Positions 1 to 9,332 of a stretch of 64,000 bases of DNA are shown one piece after another. This DNA comes from Maricaulis sp965242785. GTDB taxonomy: Bacteria; Pseudomonadota; Alphaproteobacteria; Caulobacterales; Maricaulaceae. Position 1 is the stretch's first letter; every line of letters begins with the position of its first letter. Both the position numbers and the translations under genes were made by a program. The notes beneath the pieces were generated by a model that was not told where the DNA came from, did not search any database, and saw only the letters and a program-made list of their open reading frames with translations. Where the stretch lies: positions 1,240,001 through 1,304,000 of the forward strand of contig CBDETA010000004.1 in assembly GCA_965242785.1 (NCBI GenBank). The letters are read 5' to 3'.

Positions 1-601
1 AGAGATGCCGGCCGGCCGCGCGTGAAGCGATGGCGCCGGGCTGCTGCAACCAGTTCTCCGCCATCTGCGAGATCGTGCTGCGCGCCGATGTCAGGCGGTC
101 AGCCGGGAAATCTGGGCGCTGCACGACGTCTGCCAGCAGGGCAATGGCCTGGGGTCCCGCTTCCGACAGGACAAAGCTGGAATAGGTTGAGCGGTCAGTC
201 AGCACGGAACCGTGCAGCGATCCGCCCATCTCGCCGAAGGCGCGCGCGATCTCGTCGACACTGCGTCCGGCCGAGCCGTGCAGCATCAGTTCCGTGGTCA
301 GGTCCGACAGCCAGGTATCTTCGCCCTCGTCGATATTGCCGGCGCGCACCTCGACCCGGATATCCACCGTCGGGGTCATGCCCCAGTCAATGAAGGTGAC
401 GTTCAGCCCGTTTTCCAGCTGCAGCGTCCAGTTGGGCGGCACCTGGAAACCCTCGGTCGGCGATTTCGGTGCCACGCGCGTGGGCAAATGGGCGTTGGGC
501 GCCCGCTCTGGTTCCTGTGCCTGCGTGGCGGGCATGGCCGCAAAGGCGAGCAGGCCGGCGGTCAGTACAAGCCGGGAGGCCTGGCGGACAAGGCGGATCA
601 T
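1..601 (-). CDS. M16 family peptidase-like protein, inactive-type subunit (5' part only)
   Basis: Reading the minus strand from the ATG at 601 gives about 200 residues before the window ends, so the C-terminal part is missing. It starts with a secretory signal peptide (hydrophobic core LVLTAGLLAFAAM, likely cleavage after ATQA). An M16 N-terminal fold follows (LENGLNVTFIDWG, then VDIRVEVRAGNIDEGEDTWL). Where active M16 enzymes carry HxxEH this protein has LTTELMLHGS, so the zinc site is absent. Its ATG overlaps the stop of the upstream M16 gene (ATGA at 598-601), so the two are translationally coupled. Bacterial M16 proteins often occur as an active plus an inactive subunit forming one periplasmic peptidase, which is the likely arrangement here. 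Confidence 0.85.
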   Translation of the reverse strand, partial: MIRLVRQASRLVLTAGLLAFAAMPATQAQEPERAPNAHLPTRVAPKSPTEGFQVPPNWTLQLENGLNVTFIDWGMTPTVDIRVEVRAGNIDEGEDTWLSDLTTELMLHGSAGRSVDEIARAFGEMGGSLHGSVLTDRSTYSSFVLSEAGPQAIALLADVVQRPDFPADRLTSARSTISQMAENWLQQPGAIASRAAGRHL

Positions 602-2013
602 TCGGCATTCTCCGTAGCGGCGCTGCCTGGCACGGCGAATACGACGGTACGGCGCTCTGGCGCCAGGTATTCCCGGGCGGTGGCCTGGATCAGTTCCGGC
701 GTGACCTGGTCAAACCCGTCCTCGATCCGGTTGATCCGGGTCGGGTCATCATCAAACAGGGCGAAACTGGCCAGAAGATCGATGATGCCGTCGCGCATCG
801 AGGCGTTGTCGACCGAGAGGTAGAATTCGACCAGGCGCTTGGCCCGCGCCCGGCGGATTTCGCCCGCATCAACGGGCTCATCCCGCAGCCGGGCGATCTC
901 CGCCTCCAGCGCCGCCAGGACCTGTTGCGAGTCCAGGCTGTCATCATGGATCAGATTGAACTCCCACAGCATCGGGCCGTTATAGTTGTAGGCATTGCCC
1001 AGCACATGGATGCCGCCTGCCACGCCGCCGCCATAGCCATTGTCATCGGCGACCCGCTGGAAGCGGCCATCGCTGCCCGACACAAGGATGCTGTCGATCA
1101 CCGCCATGGCGTAGTATTCCGGCGAGCCGCGCTCGGGCATGTGATAGCCCACGGCGACGCCCGGCTGGGTCGCCTGCGGATAGGTGATCGATCGGCTGCG
1201 CTCGGCGGTCGGATACGCCTCGCTGACATCCAGGGGCGGCAGGGCCGGACCGCGCGGGATCGGACCGAACCAGTCGCGGATCAGCGCAGCCGTCTCCTCC
1301 AGCCGGAAGTCACCGGCGACCACCAGAACCGAATTGTTGGGCGTGTAATACTGCTCGAAGAAGGCCAGCGCGTCCGCCAGCGTCGCCGCGTCCAGATCCG
1401 CGAAATCGCCGTAGAAATTGTGCGAATTGTGCCAGTTCTCGAAGGCCGTCATGGGCAGGTCGATCATCGGCCAGCCCTGGTAGGGCTGGTTTTCGATGTT
1501 CAGGAAAATCTCGTTGCGCACCGTATTGCGATGCACGTCCAGCTGCTGCTGGGTCAGCACCGGCGCAGCCATCCGGTCCGCCTCGGCCCACAGCACGGTT
1601 TCCAGCCCGTTGGACGGAACCGAGCTGACATAGCGGGTGAAGTCGTGCCGGGTGTAGGCCGCTGAATAACCGCCGACCTGCGAGATGATGGCGTCAAAGC
1701 TTTCGCCCTGCCGGCGTTGCGAGCCGGCAAAATAGAGATGCTCGAACAGGTGGGCATAGCCGGTGCGGCCCTGCGGCTCACTGCGAAATCCGATGCCGAA
1801 ATAGACCCCGACGGTCACCGTCGGCACGCTCTCGTCCGGCGAAAGCACCACCCGCAGCCCGTTGTCCAGGGTCTCGTAGTGAATGGGCAATGAGAGGGGG
1901 GCGCCTTGCTCCGACTGGGTGGCCAGTGTGACCGGTGCCATGACCAGGGTCAGGAAAAACACCGCTGCCGCGCCGCAAAGCCTTGCCGCGCCAAATCCCG
2001 CACTACGCACCAT
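598..2013 (-). CDS. M16 family zinc peptidase, active subunit (insulinase/pitrilysin family)
   Basis: A 471-residue exported metallopeptidase. Residues 1-32 look like a signal peptide. The inverted zinc motif HLFEH is at residues 88-92, and the third ligand is E168 in RNEIF, which fits the family spacing HxxEH-x(74-76)-E. An M16 C-terminal domain covers roughly residues 200-440. It probably degrades peptides in the periplasm together with the inactive partner encoded immediately downstream, with which it overlaps by four bases. ATG at 2013 is the only good start ahead of the signal peptide. The substrate cannot be deduced. Confidence 0.9.
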   Translation of the reverse strand: MVRSAGFGAARLCGAAAVFFLTLVMAPVTLATQSEQGAPLSLPIHYETLDNGLRVVLSPDESVPTVTVGVYFGIGFRSEPQGRTGYAHLFEHLYFAGSQRRQGESFDAIISQVGGYSAAYTRHDFTRYVSSVPSNGLETVLWAEADRMAAPVLTQQQLDVHRNTVRNEIFLNIENQPYQGWPMIDLPMTAFENWHNSHNFYGDFADLDAATLADALAFFEQYYTPNNSVLVVAGDFRLEETAALIRDWFGPIPRGPALPPLDVSEAYPTAERSRSITYPQATQPGVAVGYHMPERGSPEYYAMAVIDSILVSGSDGRFQRVADDNGYGGGVAGGIHVLGNAYNYNGPMLWEFNLIHDDSLDSQQVLAALEAEIARLRDEPVDAGEIRRARAKRLVEFYLSVDNASMRDGIIDLLASFALFDDDPTRINRIEDGFDQVTPELIQATAREYLAPERRTVVFAVPGSAATENAE

Positions 2014-2089
2014 GTTCGCTCAATTCCCGGATCTCGAAAGTCTACGCTGGATTGCATCCAGACATGATCCAGCCGACCGGTCAACGCAG

Positions 2090-3016
2090 TCAGACGAGCG
2101 CACCCGTCAGCAGGGTCGCGACCAGGAGGAGGCCGCTGGTCCGGTTCGCCTTGAACAATTCCAGACAGCGCGCGCCATCCCCGATGTCCAGCCGACGGAC
2201 CTGATTGAACAGGTGCGCGGTGTAGAGCGTGAAGGGCAGGACGATCCAGGGCGAGGCGTTGGCCAGCCAGATCGCTAGCGCCACCAGCACGGCATTGGCC
2301 CCGTAAAAGCCGGCGACCCAGTATTGCGAGCTTTCCCCGAACAGGCGCGCGGTGGACTTCACACCGACTAGGGCATCATCCTCGCTGTCCTGGTGCGCGT
2401 AGATGGTGTCATAGCCCAGCGTCCAGAACACGGCGCCGGCATACAGCGCCAGAGCCGTGAAATCGAACGCCCCGGCCGCCGCCGTATAGCCCACGGGGAT
2501 ACCCCAGTTGAAAGTCAGGCCCAGCCAGGCCTGCGGCCACCAGGTGATCCGCTTCATGAAGGGATAGGCGGCCACCAGAAGAAGGGAGGCCAGTCCGACC
2601 AGGATGGCCATCGGGGGCAGCTGCAGCAGCACGACCAGTCCGACGCCGCACTGCGCGGCCAGAAAGATCCAGGCCTGTTTCAGCGACACGGTACCAGCGG
2701 GCAGGGGGCGGTCTGCGGTGCGCGCCACCTGGGCGTCCAGATCGCGATCAATGATGTCGTTATACGTGCAGCCGGCGCCGCGCATGGCGATCGCGCCGAT
2801 GCCGAACAGGATCGCGCAATAGAGATCGGTCCAGCTCAGGCCCAGCCCGATCCGTGCTGCCAGCAGGCCGAACCAACACGGCAGGGCGAGCAGCCAGAAG
2901 CCGATCGGCCGGTCATAGCGGGCGAGGCGCAGATAGGGGCGCATGACCAGCGGCGCGCGGTCGACCCAGGATGTTGGCAGGCTGTCGGCGACTCGCCGGT
3001 CGAAATTCAATTGCAT
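2090..3016 (-). CDS. ubiA: 4-hydroxybenzoate polyprenyltransferase
   Basis: Integral membrane prenyltransferase that attaches the polyprenyl tail to 4-hydroxybenzoate in ubiquinone synthesis. The first aspartate-rich motif is visible as NDIIDRDLDAQ followed by TADRPLPAG, and the second as YDTIYAHQDSEDD; both bind prenyl diphosphate-magnesium. Multiple hydrophobic helices fill the rest. I chose ATG 3016 (MQLNFDRR), giving 308 residues, the usual family length. A longer frame back to 3100 would run into the divergent rsmE start and adds no conserved sequence. It is transcribed divergently from rsmE with about 77 bases between. Confidence 0.92.
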   Translation of the reverse strand: MQLNFDRRVADSLPTSWVDRAPLVMRPYLRLARYDRPIGFWLLALPCWFGLLAARIGLGLSWTDLYCAILFGIGAIAMRGAGCTYNDIIDRDLDAQVARTADRPLPAGTVSLKQAWIFLAAQCGVGLVVLLQLPPMAILVGLASLLLVAAYPFMKRITWWPQAWLGLTFNWGIPVGYTAAAGAFDFTALALYAGAVFWTLGYDTIYAHQDSEDDALVGVKSTARLFGESSQYWVAGFYGANAVLVALAIWLANASPWIVLPFTLYTAHLFNQVRRLDIGDGARCLELFKANRTSGLLLVATLLTGALV

Positions 3017-3093
3017 TTTTGCGGTGTGGCAAAAGCTCGGGGCCAATTCAAGGCACTCTTGACGTTGCCGCACAGCGCCGCCAAAGCGGGAGG

Positions 3094-3858
3094 ATGTCAA
3101 CCGATCCGCGCCTCTACGTCACCCAGGACCTCCTTGTCGGCCAGGCCATCGCCCTGCCGCGCGAGGACGCCCACTATCTCGTCAATGTCATGCGGCGCGG
3201 CGAGGGCGACAGCGTCCGCCTGTTCAATGGTCGTGACGGCGAGTGGCAGGCCCGCATTGTCGATGCCTCCCGCAAGGGCGCCGTCCTGGAGCCGGTGGCG
3301 CAGACCCGGCCGCAGATCGGCGTGCTCGACCTCTGGCTTCTGTTCGCGCCGGTGAAGCGCCAGAAAACCGACCTCATCGTCGAGAAGGCCACCGAACTCG
3401 GCGCCGCGCGCATCCAGCCTGTCTCCACCGCCCGCACCCAGAGCGACCGCATCAAGCCGGACCGCCTGCAGCTGATCGCCAAAGAAGCTGCCGAGCAGAC
3501 CGAGCGGCTCGACCTGCCCGCGCTCGGTGAACTGGACAAGCTCGACAGGGTGCTCGACGGCTGGGAAACAGGCCGGGCCCTGTTCTTCTGTGACGAGGCC
3601 GGCGACGACACCGATCAGCCTTGGGGCGGCGCCCGCGGGCGAGGGCGACCCATGGCGGATGCCCTGGCTGACCACAAGGTCGGTCCGGCTGCCATCCTGA
3701 TTGGCCCGGAAGGCGGCTTTTCGCCCGAGGAACGCCAGCGCCTGCGCGATCATCCCTCCGTCATCCCCGTCACGCTGGGCCCCCGCATCCTGCGCGCGGA
3801 AACCGCCGCAATGGCGGCGATGGTGCTGTGGCAGAGCGCGTGCGGGGATTGGTGTTAG
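3094..3858 (+). CDS. rsmE: 16S rRNA (uracil(1498)-N(3))-methyltransferase
   Basis: SPOUT-fold methyltransferase of 254 residues that methylates U1498 of 16S rRNA with S-adenosylmethionine. Diagnostic segments are KATELGAARIQPV, the AKEAAEQTER stretch, and the C-terminal SAM-binding knot LIGPEGGFSPEE followed by VTLGPRILRAETA. Upstream in-frame codons from 2971 lack family similarity, so ATG 3094 (MSTDPRLYV) is preferred. Divergent from ubiA, a neighbour order seen in several alphaproteobacteria. Confidence 0.93.
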   Translation: MSTDPRLYVTQDLLVGQAIALPREDAHYLVNVMRRGEGDSVRLFNGRDGEWQARIVDASRKGAVLEPVAQTRPQIGVLDLWLLFAPVKRQKTDLIVEKATELGAARIQPVSTARTQSDRIKPDRLQLIAKEAAEQTERLDLPALGELDKLDRVLDGWETGRALFFCDEAGDDTDQPWGGARGRGRPMADALADHKVGPAAILIGPEGGFSPEERQRLRDHPSVIPVTLGPRILRAETAAMAAMVLWQSACGDWC

Positions 3859-4012
3859 CCTCTTGAGTGCAACTTTGACGGGAATATCGGATTGCGCCAT
3901 TATCGCAGGCTTGCGCGACTGCGAGCTCGGCCATGCCAGATGCAACAGGGAATATGGAATGCCAGCGTTCTGATCTGACGCTGCAGTCTCTCGCCCAAAC
4001 CTGATCTACTCG

Positions 4013-4789
4013 GTGCGCGGCCAGCGCGTCATCCTGGACGCGGACGTCGCCGATTTTTTCGAGCGCTCAACCAGCGCCATCAATCAGCAGCGAAGCCGGA
4101 ACGCGGATCGGTTTCCCGAAGCCTACGCCTTCGAACTCACTGAAGATGAATGGCAAAACTTGAAATCACAGTTTGTGATATCAAGATCCCATGGTGGCCG
4201 TCGCAAGCTGCCATGGGCCTATACCGAGCACGGTTTCACCATGCTGGCCACGCGCTTGCGGGGTGAGCGGGCCGTGCATGTCTCCAGGATCATCGTCGAC
4301 ACCTTCGTGCGCTATCGGCAAGGAACATTGCCGGCCGAACGCGTCTTGACCGGACCAACAGCCGGGCATCACAGGCTCAGGCTGCAGGAGGCGATCTACG
4401 CTCAAATGGAGAGTTTGCTGACGTTGGACTGGCCGTTGGGTGAAGGCATGGCCGACGAAGTCAAATCGATCTCCGCCAGCTTTGTGGGACAGGTCAAGGC
4501 ACTGCTCGAGCGCCCGGGGCAGGAGAATGCCCAAATCGTTGCGCAGATCCGGAAACTGGAAGCTGAAGCTGCAAAGCTGTTCGCCGAAGCTCGCAAGACC
4601 GATGCGGAAGGGGCTCACGTGTGGGTGGAGGTTTATCAAAAGCGCCTCGGCATGCTCGGCCAATTGCGAGCCATGGCAGCGCAACTGGATCGGGATGCGG
4701 TTCTGGAAACCCTGGATCACGCCTTTGGCGGGGCACAGGCCCAAGCCTCTGTGCCGGCCCAGCCGCACCAAGCCCTCATCTCCCGCTGA
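4013..4789 (+). CDS. ORF6N (KilA-N related) domain DNA-binding protein, 5' end probably frameshifted
   Basis: The N-terminal ~90 residues match the ORF6N pattern: RGQRVILDADVADFFE, then SRNADRFPEAYAFEL, SQFVISRSHGGRRKLPWAYTEHG, ML.TRLRGERAV and IVDTFVRYR. The rest (to residue 258) is helical and unassigned. The family is common in phage antirepressors and in host copies. GTG 4013 is only the first plausible start in the open frame. The family normally begins about 20 residues earlier, and the missing residues (MECQRSDLTLQSLAQ) lie in another frame from ATG 3954, which follows a good AGGG ribosome site. One extra A in the A-run at 3997-3999 would join both frames, so this may be a pseudogene or a sequencing slip. 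No other phage gene is nearby. Confidence 0.75.
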   Translation: MRGQRVILDADVADFFERSTSAINQQRSRNADRFPEAYAFELTEDEWQNLKSQFVISRSHGGRRKLPWAYTEHGFTMLATRLRGERAVHVSRIIVDTFVRYRQGTLPAERVLTGPTAGHHRLRLQEAIYAQMESLLTLDWPLGEGMADEVKSISASFVGQVKALLERPGQENAQIVAQIRKLEAEAAKLFAEARKTDAEGAHVWVEVYQKRLGMLGQLRAMAAQLDRDAVLETLDHAFGGAQAQASVPAQPHQALISR

Positions 4790-4885
4790 CACCCATGTGA
4801 TCGGCAAAAGCACACCCGTCCCCTTGTCGATGTGCGAACGCCCCCATATCTGTTGCGGACATTTTTGGGCAGAGCGGGGCGTTCG

Positions 4886-6262
4886 ATGAGCGGCACGTAT
4901 AATCCGGGCGGCGAAGGTGCTCCCATTGAAAGCCTGGACCAGCTGACGGCCTATTTCGCCAGCGGCTGCAAACCGGTCGAAAACTTCCGCATCGGCACCG
5001 AGCACGAGAAATTCGGCTTTGCCCTCGGCGATCACACGCCACTGCCCTACGACAATGGCGGCGGGCCCAGCGTCCTGAAAATGCTTCAGGGCCTGCAACG
5101 CTTCGGCTGGCAGCCGGTCAGCGAGGACGGCAAGTTGATCGCGCTCAAGCGCGAGGGCGCCTCCATCACCCTGGAGCCGGGCGGCCAGTTCGAGCTCTCC
5201 GGTGCGCCGCTGGAAACCATCCACCAGACTTGCGGCGAGGTGAATGGCCATCTCAAGGAAGTGCGCGAGGTTGCCGACGAGATCGGGGCCGGCTTCCTCG
5301 GCTTGGGCTTCTCGCCGAAATGGTCGCTGGAAGAAACGCCGATGATGCCCAAGGCGCGCTACCTGCTGATGAAGGCCTACATGCCCAAGGTGGGCACGAT
5401 GGGGCATCAGATGATGTTCCGCTCCTGCACCGTTCAGACCAATCTGGACTTCGCCTCCGAAGCCGACATGGCGAAGAAATTCCGGGTCTCGCTGGCGCTG
5501 CAACCCATCGCCACGGCGCTGTTTGCCAATTCGCCCTTCAAGGATGGCGGTCTCAACGGCTTCCTCTCCTTCCGGGCGCATGTGTGGACCGACACCGACA
5601 ATGACCGCACCGGCATGCTGCCCTTCGTCTTCGAGGACGGCTTCGGCTTCGAGCAATACCGCGACTGGGCGCTGGATGTGCCGATGTATTTCGTCAAGCG
5701 CGGCGGCAAGTATCTGGACGCCACCGGCAAGTCCTTCCGCGATTTCCTCGACGGCAAGCTGGACATCCTGCCGGGCCAGAAGCCGGTGATGAGCGACTGG
5801 GAAGACCATCTCTCCACCGCCTTCCCCGAAGTGCGCCTGAAGACCTTCCTGGAAATGCGCGGCGCCGACAGTGGACCGTGGAACCGCCTGTGTGCGCTGC
5901 CGGCCTTCTGGGTCGGACTGCTCTATGACGATGCGGCGCTGGATGCCGCCTGGGAGCTGGTAAAGGACTGGACGCATGAGGAACGCGTCACCCTGCGCGA
6001 ACAGACGGCCCGCACGGCCCTGAAGACGCACTTCCGCAACACCACGGTGCAGGAGATCGCCAAACAGGTGCTGGCCATTTCCCGCTCGGGCCTCAATGCC
6101 CGCGCCCGCCTCAACGGGCATGGCGAGAACGAGGCGCTGTTCCTGGATGATCTCGACGAGATCGCTGCGTCCGGCCAGACCCGCGCGGAATGCCTGATCG
6201 AGCGCTACAACACGGCCTGGAACGGCTCCATCGAGCCGGTCTTCACCGAAAGCGCCTTCTAG
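4886..6262 (+). CDS. gshA: glutamate--cysteine ligase, plant/alphaproteobacterial type (GCS2)
   Basis: Catalyses ATP-dependent formation of gamma-glutamylcysteine, the first step of glutathione synthesis. The 458-residue product has the class 3 GCL signatures: RIGTEHEKFGF (substrate/metal glutamates), ITLEPGGQFELSGAPL, LGLGFSPKW, MPKARYLLMKAYMPK and MMFRSCTVQTNLDF. ATG 4886 (MSGTYNPGG) is chosen over the longer frame at 4832 because family members begin here and an AGAGCGGGG site precedes it. A stand-alone gene; gshB is not in the window. Confidence 0.93.
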   Translation: MSGTYNPGGEGAPIESLDQLTAYFASGCKPVENFRIGTEHEKFGFALGDHTPLPYDNGGGPSVLKMLQGLQRFGWQPVSEDGKLIALKREGASITLEPGGQFELSGAPLETIHQTCGEVNGHLKEVREVADEIGAGFLGLGFSPKWSLEETPMMPKARYLLMKAYMPKVGTMGHQMMFRSCTVQTNLDFASEADMAKKFRVSLALQPIATALFANSPFKDGGLNGFLSFRAHVWTDTDNDRTGMLPFVFEDGFGFEQYRDWALDVPMYFVKRGGKYLDATGKSFRDFLDGKLDILPGQKPVMSDWEDHLSTAFPEVRLKTFLEMRGADSGPWNRLCALPAFWVGLLYDDAALDAAWELVKDWTHEERVTLREQTARTALKTHFRNTTVQEIAKQVLAISRSGLNARARLNGHGENEALFLDDLDEIAASGQTRAECLIERYNTAWNGSIEPVFTESAF

Positions 6263-6401
6263 CACCGGCCCGTCCGTACACCGAATTGTGTGGCCCGTTC
6301 ATCGTGCCAGCCGCGCGCGAGGCTTGAGCGCGTCTCCCCCGCGTGGTCAATTGCGCGCCAGGGTAAATTAGGCCCGCCGTCCGGCGGGTACTGGGGAGAT
6401 C

Positions 6402-8315
6402 ATGGTTATCAATCTTGTTGTCGCCATCGGGATCATCGTGACGATTGCCACGGCGATTCCGGTGTTCCTCGAGATGCGCAAACACCCGAAAGGGCTGCAC
6501 ATCCTTTTCTTCGCCGAGATGTGGGAGCGCTTTTCCTACTACGGCATGCGCGGTCTGCTGATTTTCTATCTCACGCAGCACTTCCTGTTCGACGACGCCT
6601 TCTCGAGCGCCCAGTACGGGGCCTACACCTCGCTGGTCTATCTCCTGCCGCTGGTCGGCGGTTATCTGGCCGACAAATACCTCGGCAATCGCAAGGCCAT
6701 TGCCTTTGGTGCGCTCTTGCTGGTGGCCGGTCACTTCACCATGGGCATCGAGGGTGAACAGGCTCGCGAGGCGCTGATCTATGACGGCGCCCAGTACGAG
6801 CTGATCGCGGAAGGCCGCGGCGCTGCACGCGAAGTGCAGATCTCGATCGACGGCGCCAGCTATGATTTCTCGGCCAATGCCGAGGGTGATCTGGTGATCG
6901 ACGGCCTGCCCGCCGATGCGTCCCTTCCGGGCACGCTGGCTGCAGGCAGCTTCTCCACCGAGATCGTCGAGCGCGACCGCTTCTTCGTGAACATCTTCTA
7001 TCTCGCTCTGGCCCTGATCATCATGGGCGTGGGCTTCCTGAAGGCGAACATCTCCTCGATCGTCGGTCAGCTCTATGAAGAGAATGACCCGCGCCGTGAT
7101 GGCGGTTTCACCCTCTATTATTACGGCATCAATCTGGGCTCCTTCTGGGCCGCCATCCTGTGCGGCCTGCTTGGCGAGACCGTGGGTTGGTGGGCCGGCT
7201 TCGGCCTGGCCGGTGTCGGCATGCTGGTCGGCTGGCTGGTCTTCGTACGCGGCCGGGCGCTGTTCTTCCTGCCGGGTTCCAACCTGATCGGTCATGTCGG
7301 CAACCCGCCGGAGCCGGAAAAGCTGAAGCAGAAAGTCTTCGGCCCGCTCTCGCGCGAAGGTCTGATCTACCTCCTGGGCGTGGCCGGCGTGCTGGTTGTC
7401 TGGTTCATGGTTCAGGCCCACACGGTCATGTTCGGTGGCATGGACCTCCTGGGCATCATGCTGATCATCGGTGGCCTGCTCTTCATCGGCTACATGATCT
7501 ACTACATGGTCACCAAGTGCACCGCGGTGGAGGCCCAGCGCCTCATCCTGGCGATCTTCCTGATCGTCACCTCCGTCGTGTTCTGGGCCCTGTTCGAGCA
7601 GGCCGGTTCGTCCATGAACCTGTTTGCCTCGCGCAATACCGACCTGTCCGTGGCTGAGGCCGCCATGTGGACGCTCGGGCCGATCAGTATCGAGATGAGC
7701 CTGACGGCGTCGCAGACGCAGTCCTTCAATGCCGGATTCATCCTGATCTTCGCACCGGTCTTTGCAGCCTTGTGGGCCTTCCTGGCCAAGCTGCAGAAAA
7801 ACCCCAACACCGTGCTCAAATTCGCCCTGGCCCTGGTCCAGGTCGGTCTGGGCTTCATGCTGCTGGTGTGGGGTGTCGCCTTTGCGGATGACAGCTACCG
7901 GGTGCCGCTGGTCTTCCTGGCCGGTGCCTATCTCCTGCACACCACGGGTGAGCTCTGTCTCTCCCCGGTTGGCCTGTCGGCGATCACCAAACTGTCTCCG
8001 GCAGCGGTGGTGTCCTTCATGATGGCCGGCTGGTTCTTGTCCTCCTCCTTCGCCCAGTATGTCGGCGGCATCATTGCGGCCTTCACGGCGACGGAGACAG
8101 TGGCGGGCCAGGTGCTGGATCCGGCGGCTGCGCTCAACAGCTACGCCTCCGTGTTCTCGGCGATCGGCTGGTTTGCCATCATCCTGGGCATCATTGTGGG
8201 TGTGTTCAGCTTCGTGCTGAAGCATCTGGGGCATGGCCGGGCGGTAGACCAGGCGCCGGTGGCCGGTGCCGCCGAGGCGGCCGGCCCGGACCAGGATGCG
8301 CACCCGACCCGCTGA
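6402..8315 (+). CDS. POT family proton-dependent peptide transporter
   Basis: A 637-residue inner membrane transporter of the major facilitator superfamily, importing di/tripeptides with protons. Family markers are FFAEMWERFSYYGMRGLL (the E..ER motif near TM1), GGYLADKYLGNRKAIAFGA, FLKANISSIVGQLY and a FTLYYYGINLGSF-type signature at TM5. Two features are unusual in length: an insertion of about 70 residues after TM3 (around residues 115-185, predicted outside the membrane) and an extra hydrophobic pair mid-protein, as in other long bacterial POTs. A strong terminator follows. Confidence 0.92.
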   Translation: MVINLVVAIGIIVTIATAIPVFLEMRKHPKGLHILFFAEMWERFSYYGMRGLLIFYLTQHFLFDDAFSSAQYGAYTSLVYLLPLVGGYLADKYLGNRKAIAFGALLLVAGHFTMGIEGEQAREALIYDGAQYELIAEGRGAAREVQISIDGASYDFSANAEGDLVIDGLPADASLPGTLAAGSFSTEIVERDRFFVNIFYLALALIIMGVGFLKANISSIVGQLYEENDPRRDGGFTLYYYGINLGSFWAAILCGLLGETVGWWAGFGLAGVGMLVGWLVFVRGRALFFLPGSNLIGHVGNPPEPEKLKQKVFGPLSREGLIYLLGVAGVLVVWFMVQAHTVMFGGMDLLGIMLIIGGLLFIGYMIYYMVTKCTAVEAQRLILAIFLIVTSVVFWALFEQAGSSMNLFASRNTDLSVAEAAMWTLGPISIEMSLTASQTQSFNAGFILIFAPVFAALWAFLAKLQKNPNTVLKFALALVQVGLGFMLLVWGVAFADDSYRVPLVFLAGAYLLHTTGELCLSPVGLSAITKLSPAAVVSFMMAGWFLSSSFAQYVGGIIAAFTATETVAGQVLDPAAALNSYASVFSAIGWFAIILGIIVGVFSFVLKHLGHGRAVDQAPVAGAAEAAGPDQDAHPTR

Positions 8316-8344
8316 TGGGCTGACAGCATCCCTGCTGAAACGAC

Positions 8345-8376
8345 AAAGGCCGCGGAGACATCTCCGCGGCCTTTTC
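8345..8376. terminator. Bidirectional rho-independent terminator
   Basis: A perfect 14-bp stem (arms 8345-8358 and 8361-8374, GC-rich core CCGCGG) closes on a two-base loop. It is flanked by A-rich sequence on the left and TTTT on the right, so it can terminate in both directions. It sits exactly between the convergent POT transporter and aspartyl protease genes. Confidence 0.9.
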
Positions 8377-8396
8377 TGTTCACCCCGCCGGGCTTG

Positions 8397-9332
8397 TCAG
8401 CCGCAATTGAACCGGTCCCCCGCCGCAGCCACCTCGAAGGCTCCGGCTTCGCGGTCGACGATCACCCGGCCGAATTGCAGCACATCCATGCCGATGATCA
8501 TGGCCGGCTCGTCCTGCCAGCCCAGATGGCGGAAGATGTCGAGCTCGCCCTCCAGCGCTTGCAAGGCCGGAAAACAAAGCGCGCCAAGCCGCAAGTCGCG
8601 CACCAGCAATGTGTCGACTTCCTCCTCTTCGCGACCGTCAATCCCCGCCACGGTGCCCAGCCGCAGACCCATGCGCCGGCTGCCAACCATGCGCACCAGC
8701 GCGCGATTGGCGATGGACCGTGCGCTTCCGGAGTCCAGCATGACGTGGATCGTCCTGAAATCCCGCCGCATTCCGACGGTGCCGATCAACAGGCCGGAAC
8801 TATTGACACGGCCATCTATGCGGAGCGGAGGTTCGGCATTCAGCTGCAGCGTGCCGGTGACGAAGTTCAGTGCATAGCGGGGTGATCCGATCGCGTCGGC
8901 GCCCAACAGTCCGGCCACGGGAATGGGGTGCCCGTCCTCGACGGGGATGATGACGCTGGTCAGGCTTGCGGGCTCCCGGCCTGCGTGGCCGACATTGGGC
9001 AGGTCGAAGAATTCCGCATCGAAACGGGTCGTGAGCGCCTGGACCTCGTCATAATGCTCCCACTCGGAAACGAAACCGTAGCGTTCGGCGACGGCTGAGG
9101 CGACGGCGGTATGGCTGGCACCTGTGTCGATGATGAACTCATACGGTCCGTCGCCATTGATCGTCACCGGAACCAGGTAATGCCCGCTGGGTGCCCGGTT
9201 CATGGCGATGTCCGGGTCGGACAGGGCTTGCGAGGGCGCGGTCCCGACGGCCACGATCATGGTCGCGGCCAAGATCGCCCGTCGCATGTCCAACAGGGCG
9301 TTGGGACGCGGGTTGAAGCGGATCTCTGTCAT
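8397..9332 (-). CDS. Two-lobed retropepsin-like aspartyl protease, exported
   Basis: An exported aspartic protease of about 311 residues. After an N-terminal hydrophobic segment (MRRAILAATMIVAVGT, signal peptide or anchor) there are two active-site motifs: FIIDTGASHT in the first half and VMLDSGSARS in the second. A duplicated DTG/DSG layout lets one chain form the complete active site, unlike single-lobe retropepsins that dimerise. ATG 9332 is preferred because GGGAG lies 8 bases upstream; the GTG at 9347 would overlap that site. It converges on the POT transporter. Substrate unknown. Confidence 0.85.
   Translation of the reverse strand: MTEIRFNPRPNALLDMRRAILAATMIVAVGTAPSQALSDPDIAMNRAPSGHYLVPVTINGDGPYEFIIDTGASHTAVASAVAERYGFVSEWEHYDEVQALTTRFDAEFFDLPNVGHAGREPASLTSVIIPVEDGHPIPVAGLLGADAIGSPRYALNFVTGTLQLNAEPPLRIDGRVNSSGLLIGTVGMRRDFRTIHVMLDSGSARSIANRALVRMVGSRRMGLRLGTVAGIDGREEEEVDTLLVRDLRLGALCFPALQALEGELDIFRHLGWQDEPAMIIGMDVLQFGRVIVDREAGAFEVAAAGDRFNCG

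Noticed and set aside
4181..6265. 694-codon minus-strand frame opposite gshA and the ORF6N gene
   Set aside because: Shadow of real genes produced by GC-rich third positions; no family motifs, while gshA is unmistakable on the other strand.
6243..8303. 686-codon minus-strand frame opposite the POT transporter
   Set aside because: His/Gln/Asp-rich antisense composition with no motifs; transporter helices are clear on the plus strand.
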